DNA from: SW-9-67-25 sp964623735
Lineage (GTDB): Archaea > Halobacteriota > Halobacteria > Halobacteriales > Haloarculaceae
Length of the DNA: 9,098 nucleotides
Assembly: GCA_964623735.1 (NCBI GenBank)
Contig: CAZUVE010000114.1
Span: forward strand, 1 to 9,098
Direction: 5' to 3'
Shown here piece after piece: positions 6,402 to 9,098 of this stretch. The notes below the pieces were generated by a model that was not told the origin of the DNA, did not search any database, and saw nothing but the letters and a program-made list of their open reading frames with translations. Each line of letters opens with the position of its first letter. Positions within the stretch are counted from its first letter, which is position 1. Made by a program: the position numbers and the translations under genes.

Positions 6402-6466
6402 ACAGGGACGTCGCGCTTTGCGTGAGGTTCGATGGTGGTTTCAGTGATCGACGCTCACTGTCTGTT

Positions 6467-6616
6467 GTGCTCGGACTCCGCTTTTTCGTCTGTGAGGGGT
6501 GTGAAACCGTCTACGCGGACGTCGAAAAGCCGCTGCGGTGCCGGAGTTGCGGCGACGAACCGGTCGAAGAACTCGGTCCCGGGACCCGGGCGTCCGAGTA
6601 CTTCATGCGAAACTGA
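6467..6616 (+). CDS. very small zinc-ribbon protein
   Basis: About 49 residues from a GTG at 6467, stop TGA at 6614-6616. The core is FVCEGCETVYADVEKPLRC, followed by RSCGDEPVEELGPG and ending ASEYFMRN. Two Cys-x-x-Cys knuckles (CEGC and CRSC) 15 residues apart form a rubredoxin-like zinc ribbon, probably binding one Zn(II). Such miniature zinc-ribbon proteins are common in haloarchaea and mostly uncharacterised; they may bind nucleic acid or protein. The start is the weak point. A GTG at 6398 overlapping the methyltransferase stop (GTGA) would give 72 residues, but codons between 6398 and 6467 are less G/C-ending than the zinc-ribbon part. The 3' end overlaps the convergent truncated EamA frame by 14 bases. 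Confidence 0.65.
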   Translation: MLGLRFFVCEGCETVYADVEKPLRCRSCGDEPVEELGPGTRASEYFMRN

Positions 6617-6621
6617 ACGTG

Positions 6622-6670
6622 CGGTCGATCCGGCACTGACTTACCGCGATCAGTATCGATCCGTATCGTG
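6622..6670. repeat. 3'-end repeat, copy C, between convergent gene ends
   Basis: Bases 6624-6651 match 5573-5600 at 26 of 28 positions, with 18 identical in a row (GTCGATCCGGCACTGACT). Read on the minus strand it contains ATACTGATCGCGGTAAG, the counterpart of ATACGGATTGCCGTAAC in copy B. A second near copy of the tip, GATACGGATC, follows directly outside at 6657-6666. Only one full arm is evident, so this may be half an element. It lies 5 bases after the zinc-ribbon stop and inside the broken EamA frame. Confidence 0.6.
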
Positions 6671-6775
6671 ACCTGCCGGTGTGATCCGTCGGAGTCACAC
6701 AAGTGCTTACGATTGTGTGTACAAGCGATTTTGCCTGCAAATCGAACGTTTTCGGTGGCGGAGTCAGAGAGAGAT
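6671..6775. other. AT-richer segment at the EamA break point
   Basis: This stretch has visibly less G+C than its surroundings and no plausible protein of its own. It contains a palindromic site GTGATCCGTCGGAGTCAC (6681-6698) and a hairpin with arms CGATTTTGC and GCAAATCG (6726-6744, one bulged T), followed by AACGTTTT. It lies where the EamA-like protein loses its homology, so it may be foreign sequence or a deletion scar. Confidence 0.4.
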
Positions 6776-7009
6776 CAGACAGCGACGCTCCCGAGCGCAT
6801 GTGCGTGACCACCTCGTATCCGGAGACGAGGATGACCACCAGGATAGCCAGGACGAGAACGAGATTGGAGATGAACGCCGCGGGGGCACCCGGAATCTCC
6901 CGGGTTGCGACCCTGACCAGCGGCGGCACGAACGAGTATGTCACGCAGGCGACCAGCGCCCAGAGGACGTAACTCTTGACCATCACGAGGAATCGAGGTG
7001 ATCGGGACG

Positions 7010-7017
7010 AATAAAAC
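7010..7017 (-). promoter_or_regulatory. TATA box of the truncated EamA gene
   Basis: On the minus strand it reads GTTTTATT, centred 30 bases upstream of ATG 6983. It indicates the fragment may still be transcribed. It lies in the 73-base gap after the stop of the upstream FAH-family gene. Confidence 0.55.
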
Positions 7018-7056
7018 CGCCGGACAGAGGCGGAACGAGCCGGACGGGTCGCGCAC

Positions 7057-7899
7057 TCACTCGGCGACCACGGGGTTGGTGAGCGTGCCGATCCCGTCGA
7101 TTTCGGCCTCGCAGGTCTGGCCGGGCTCGAGCAGGTCGACCGGATCGCGGAAGATACCGACGCCCTCGGGCGTACCGGTCGAGATGACGTCACCCGGGCG
7201 GAGGGTCATGTTCCGGCTGATGTACGAGACGAGTTCGTGGACATCGAAGATGAACTCCCGGGTGTTCGAGGACTGTTTCGTGTCGCCGTCGACCCGCAGT
7301 TCGACGTCGACTCCGTTGGGATCGAACCCGCCACCGGCGACCAGTGTCGGCCCCATCGGCGAGAACGTGTCGTAACTCTTTCCCCGGAAGAACTGGTCGT
7401 CGGAGAACTGTGCGTCCCGGCCGCTCACGTCGTTGAGCACCGTGTAGCCGGCGACGTGGTCGTCCACGTCCCCCTCGTCGAGATCCTTCGCTGTCGTGCC
7501 GATCACCGCCGCGAGTTCGACCTCGTAGTCGACCTGTTCGTCGCCGGGATGGACGATCGGGTCGCCGGGGTTCGTCACGGTCGTCGGCGCCTTCGCAAAG
7601 AGGAGCGGCCGGTCGGGGACCTCCGCGCCCTGCTCCTGTGCGTGGTCGTGGTAGTTCAGCCCGGCACAGACGATCTTGCCCGGAACGGGAACCGGTGCCA
7701 GCAGGCTCACGTCCCCGATGTCGCGGTGCGCGAGCGTCCCGCGGTCGACGCTGCGGCGCACCTGGTCGAGGTACCGCCGGTTGGTGAGGTCACCGTACTC
7801 CGGTTTGCCCGCCGGCAGCCCGGCGAGGGAGTAGACGCGCGCGTCCCGTTTGACGCCCCACGTTGCGCCGCCGCCAGTGGTGTAGCGAACGAATTGCAT
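7057..7899 (-). CDS. fumarylacetoacetate hydrolase (FAH) family enzyme
   Basis: A 280-residue cytoplasmic enzyme. FAH-fold enzymes cleave, decarboxylate or isomerise 2-keto acids and acylpyruvates with a Mg or Mn ion. The active-site core is present: KIVCAGLNYHDHAQEQ (residues 75-90), then VDYEVELAAVIG, where Glu126 and Glu128 are metal ligands, then LNDVSGRDAQ with Asp157 as the third ligand, RGKSYDTFSPMGP with Lys174, and DVISTGTPEGVG (237-248). Length is typical for the bacterial/archaeal branch. ATG 7899 is chosen over 7908 and 8016 because a CTTTAAAACG box is centred 27 bases upstream. The gene is divergent from a LarA-like gene. Candidates include acylpyruvase and 2,4-diketo-3-deoxy sugar acid hydrolase; the sequence does not decide. 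Confidence 0.92.
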   Translation of the reverse strand: MQFVRYTTGGGATWGVKRDARVYSLAGLPAGKPEYGDLTNRRYLDQVRRSVDRGTLAHRDIGDVSLLAPVPVPGKIVCAGLNYHDHAQEQGAEVPDRPLLFAKAPTTVTNPGDPIVHPGDEQVDYEVELAAVIGTTAKDLDEGDVDDHVAGYTVLNDVSGRDAQFSDDQFFRGKSYDTFSPMGPTLVAGGGFDPNGVDVELRVDGDTKQSSNTREFIFDVHELVSYISRNMTLRPGDVISTGTPEGVGIFRDPVDLLEPGQTCEAEIDGIGTLTNPVVAE

Positions 7900-7920
7900 C
7901 ACTGGCATGTGGGCGCAGCA

Positions 7921-7930
7921 CGTTTTAAAG
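7921..7930 (-). promoter_or_regulatory. TATA box of the FAH-family gene; fixes its start
   Basis: The minus strand reads CTTTAAAACG, a good haloarchaeal TATA box centred 27 bases before ATG 7899. It falls inside the longer frame that begins at 8016, so that longer start is unlikely. Confidence 0.7.
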
Positions 7931-7998
7931 CGTGCCGGTTCGCACGAGACGTCGACCGCGTGCAGTCGGGCCGGGACAGATACCGTCGACCAGTATCT

Positions 7999-8073
7999 AC
8001 TGTCGGCTATACCCACGTGAAGATATTCCCCAGCCCGGGGTGCCGACAGTGCTCTCGCGCGCGGAGCCGACAG
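7999..8073. promoter_or_regulatory. three GCCGACAG octamers in the divergent FAH/LarA-like promoter region
   Basis: CTGTCGGC at 8000-8007 is the reverse complement of GCCGACAG, which occurs at 8042-8049 and again at 8066-8073. The first and second copies extend to 9 of 10 bases (AGCCGACAGT type). The last two are direct repeats 24 bases apart. The copies lie between the two outward promoters (boxes at 7921 and 8143), so they could be binding sites for one regulator controlling both genes. No regulator gene is present in the window. Confidence 0.4.
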
Positions 8074-8142
8074 AAACAGTTGTGCCAGTTCGTCGAATCG
8101 TCCGCGCCGCCTCGCGCCTGCGGGAGCGAGGGATGTGCTATC

Positions 8143-8149
8143 TTTATGA
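8143..8149 (+). promoter_or_regulatory. TATA box of the LarA-like gene
   Basis: TTTATGA is centred 27 bases before ATG 8173, again a leaderless arrangement. It supports 8173 as the start codon, since no other in-frame start fits this distance. Confidence 0.65.
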
Positions 8150-8172
8150 GAGACGTGTACTAGGATCCGGTC

Positions 8173-9098
8173 ATGGCTCCGAACAGATCGAGAGAGTCCC
8201 TGGCGGTCCCGGAGGAGGCAGTCGTCGAGGTGTGCGGGGAGACGCCGCTCCCGGACCTGGGACTGATCGAGCAGGTCTGGGAGACGGATCCGATCCCGCG
8301 GGCGGAGATCGCCGACCGCGCGGGAGAGGCCCTCCGGTCACTCCCGTTTGCCGGCGTTCCGGAGGGTGGCGAGGTCGCGCTCGGGGTAGGGAGTCGCGGG
8401 ATCGCCAACCTGGCGACGATCGTCGGCGGCGTTGTCGCGGGTGTCGAGAAACTGGGCTACGAGCCGTTCGTCTTCCCGGCGATGGGCAGTCACGGCGGCG
8501 CCACCGCGGCGGGCCAGCGCGAGATGCTGGCCGGACTCGGCGTCACCGAGGAGAGTGTCGGCTGCGAGATCCGGTCGAACATGGCGGTCGTCGAGGTGGG
8601 GCGCACGCCCGAGCGGGACGTGCCGGTCGTGTGCGACGCCGAGGCGGCCGCGGCCGACGCGATCGTCCCGATCAACCGCGTCAAGCCACACACCGACTTC
8701 GACGGCCCGGTCGAGAGCGGTCTCTCGAAGATGCTCGTCATCGGGATGGGCAAACAGCGCGGGGCGAAGATCGCCCACGACTGGGCGGTCGACTGGTCGC
8801 TGCGCAATATGCTCCCCGAGATCACCGAGCAACTGCTCGCGGAACTGCCGGTCGCTGGCGGCGTCGCAATCCTCGAGGACCAGCGCGACGACACGGCCCA
8901 CATCGAGGGGATCCCGCCCGAGGGGTTCCTCGACCGCGAGGCGGAACTCCTCGAACGGGCGTACGACAGCATGCCGACCCTTCCGTTCGGGGAACTCGAC
9001 GTCCTGGTCCTCGACCGGCAGGGCAAGGACATCAGCGGCCAGGGGATGGACACGAACGTCATCGGCCGGCGGCCGTTCGCGATCCAGGAACCCGAGCC
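8173..9098 (+). CDS. LarA-like protein (Lar_N/DUF2088 lactate racemase domain), cut by right edge
   Basis: An open frame of 308 codons continues past the window end. The segment VALGVGSRGIANL (68-80), FPAMGSHGGATAAGQREML (101-119, His107), and INRVKPHTDF followed by GLSKMLVIGMGK (His173, Lys186) correspond to the His/Lys regions of the Lar_N domain. In LarA these hold the nickel-pincer nucleotide (His108, His174, Lys184 in the Lactobacillus enzyme). Here His173 and Lys186 are 13 apart rather than 10, because of a short insertion, so cofactor use is not certain. LarA-family enzymes racemise or epimerise 2-hydroxy acids. The missing part should carry the C-terminal domain. No larB, larC or larE gene is visible here. 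Divergent FAH-family gene and GCCGACAG sites suggest joint control. Family call firm, reaction inferred. Confidence 0.85.
   Translation, partial: MAPNRSRESLAVPEEAVVEVCGETPLPDLGLIEQVWETDPIPRAEIADRAGEALRSLPFAGVPEGGEVALGVGSRGIANLATIVGGVVAGVEKLGYEPFVFPAMGSHGGATAAGQREMLAGLGVTEESVGCEIRSNMAVVEVGRTPERDVPVVCDAEAAAADAIVPINRVKPHTDFDGPVESGLSKMLVIGMGKQRGAKIAHDWAVDWSLRNMLPEITEQLLAELPVAGGVAILEDQRDDTAHIEGIPPEGFLDREAELLERAYDSMPTLPFGELDVLVLDRQGKDISGQGMDTNVIGRRPFAIQEPE

Larger units (their letters stand above)
6603..6983 (-). pseudogene. truncated EamA/DMT transporter, N-terminal fragment
   Basis: From ATG 6983 the frame gives MVKSYVLWALVACVTYSFVP, a basic PLVRVATREIPG turn, then a second helix FISNLVLVLAILVVILVSGY and EVVTHMRSG at about residue 64. 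This is the start of the small haloarchaeal EamA (DMT) transporters, which normally have about five helices in about 140 residues. After residue 64 the hydrophobic pattern stops: the rest (SLSDLSLTPPPKTFD and on) is polar, and the last 20 residues are translated from the repeat at 6622-6670, to a stop at 6603. About three helices are therefore missing. The break lies near 6775-6790, where base composition turns AT-richer. It is probably non-functional despite keeping a promoter. An alternative is a genuine two-helix protein. Confidence 0.65.

Noticed and set aside
7900..8016. Longer start for the FAH-family enzyme
   Set aside because: A strong TATA box lies inside this extension at the right distance from ATG 7899, and the extension is not FAH-like.
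8160..9062. Minus-strand frames opposite the LarA-like gene
   Set aside because: They are shadows: the plus strand keeps conserved Lar_N-type His and Lys motifs over its full length.
1..9098. CRISPR array, defence island or phage module
   Set aside because: No regularly spaced repeats, no Cas, nuclease, integrase or capsid-like proteins; the genes are ordinary metabolic and membrane functions.

Overview
The window looks like a chromosomal segment of a halophilic archaeon (class Halobacteria). It is high in GC with strong G/C preference at third codon positions, the predicted proteins are rich in Asp and Glu, and several genes have a TATA-like box about 26-32 bases upstream of the start codon. 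That spacing implies leaderless transcripts, which are typical of this group. No genus can be fixed from the sequence alone. I see no rRNA, tRNA, CRISPR array, integrase or transposase.

Layout, left to right. (1) 1-1403, minus strand: a DUF309-family gene cut by the left edge, a 48-residue charged orphan, and a rhomboid-type intramembrane protease; a doubtful small plus-strand reading frame lies between the last two. (2) 1522-2724, plus: a complete class III (CaiB/BaiF) CoA-transferase, divergent from the rhomboid gene. (3) 2722-3009: no gene, but a strongly palindromic element of about 197 bases whose outer end contains the CoA-transferase stop codon. (4) 3010-4176, minus: a DadA/ThiO-like FAD-dependent oxidoreductase, divergent from a 12-helix MFS transporter (4319-5524, plus). 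(5) 5522-5720: a shorter palindromic repeat related to the one at 2722, then a promoter. (6) 5721-6401, plus: a SAM-dependent methyltransferase, followed by a very small zinc-ribbon protein. (7) 6603-6983, minus: an EamA/DMT transporter cut off after about two helices, running into another copy of the repeat. (8) 7057-7899, minus: a fumarylacetoacetate-hydrolase (FAH) family enzyme, divergent from a LarA-like (Lar_N/DUF2088) protein that runs off the right edge.

The genes do not form one long operon; most are single transcription units arranged in divergent or convergent pairs. The recognisable enzymes fit organic-acid, amino-acid or CoA-thioester metabolism. The two divergent pairs (oxidoreductase/MFS and FAH/LarA-like) could each be a small catabolic module, but no substrate can be read from the sequence.

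The least expected signal is a dispersed inverted-repeat family with a TRATACGGA-type end, found at the 3' ends of genes. In two of three places the first three bases of the repeat are the stop codon of the upstream gene. The third copy sits at the broken end of the EamA-like gene. A second signal is a set of three GCCGACAG octamers in the FAH/LarA-like divergent promoter.
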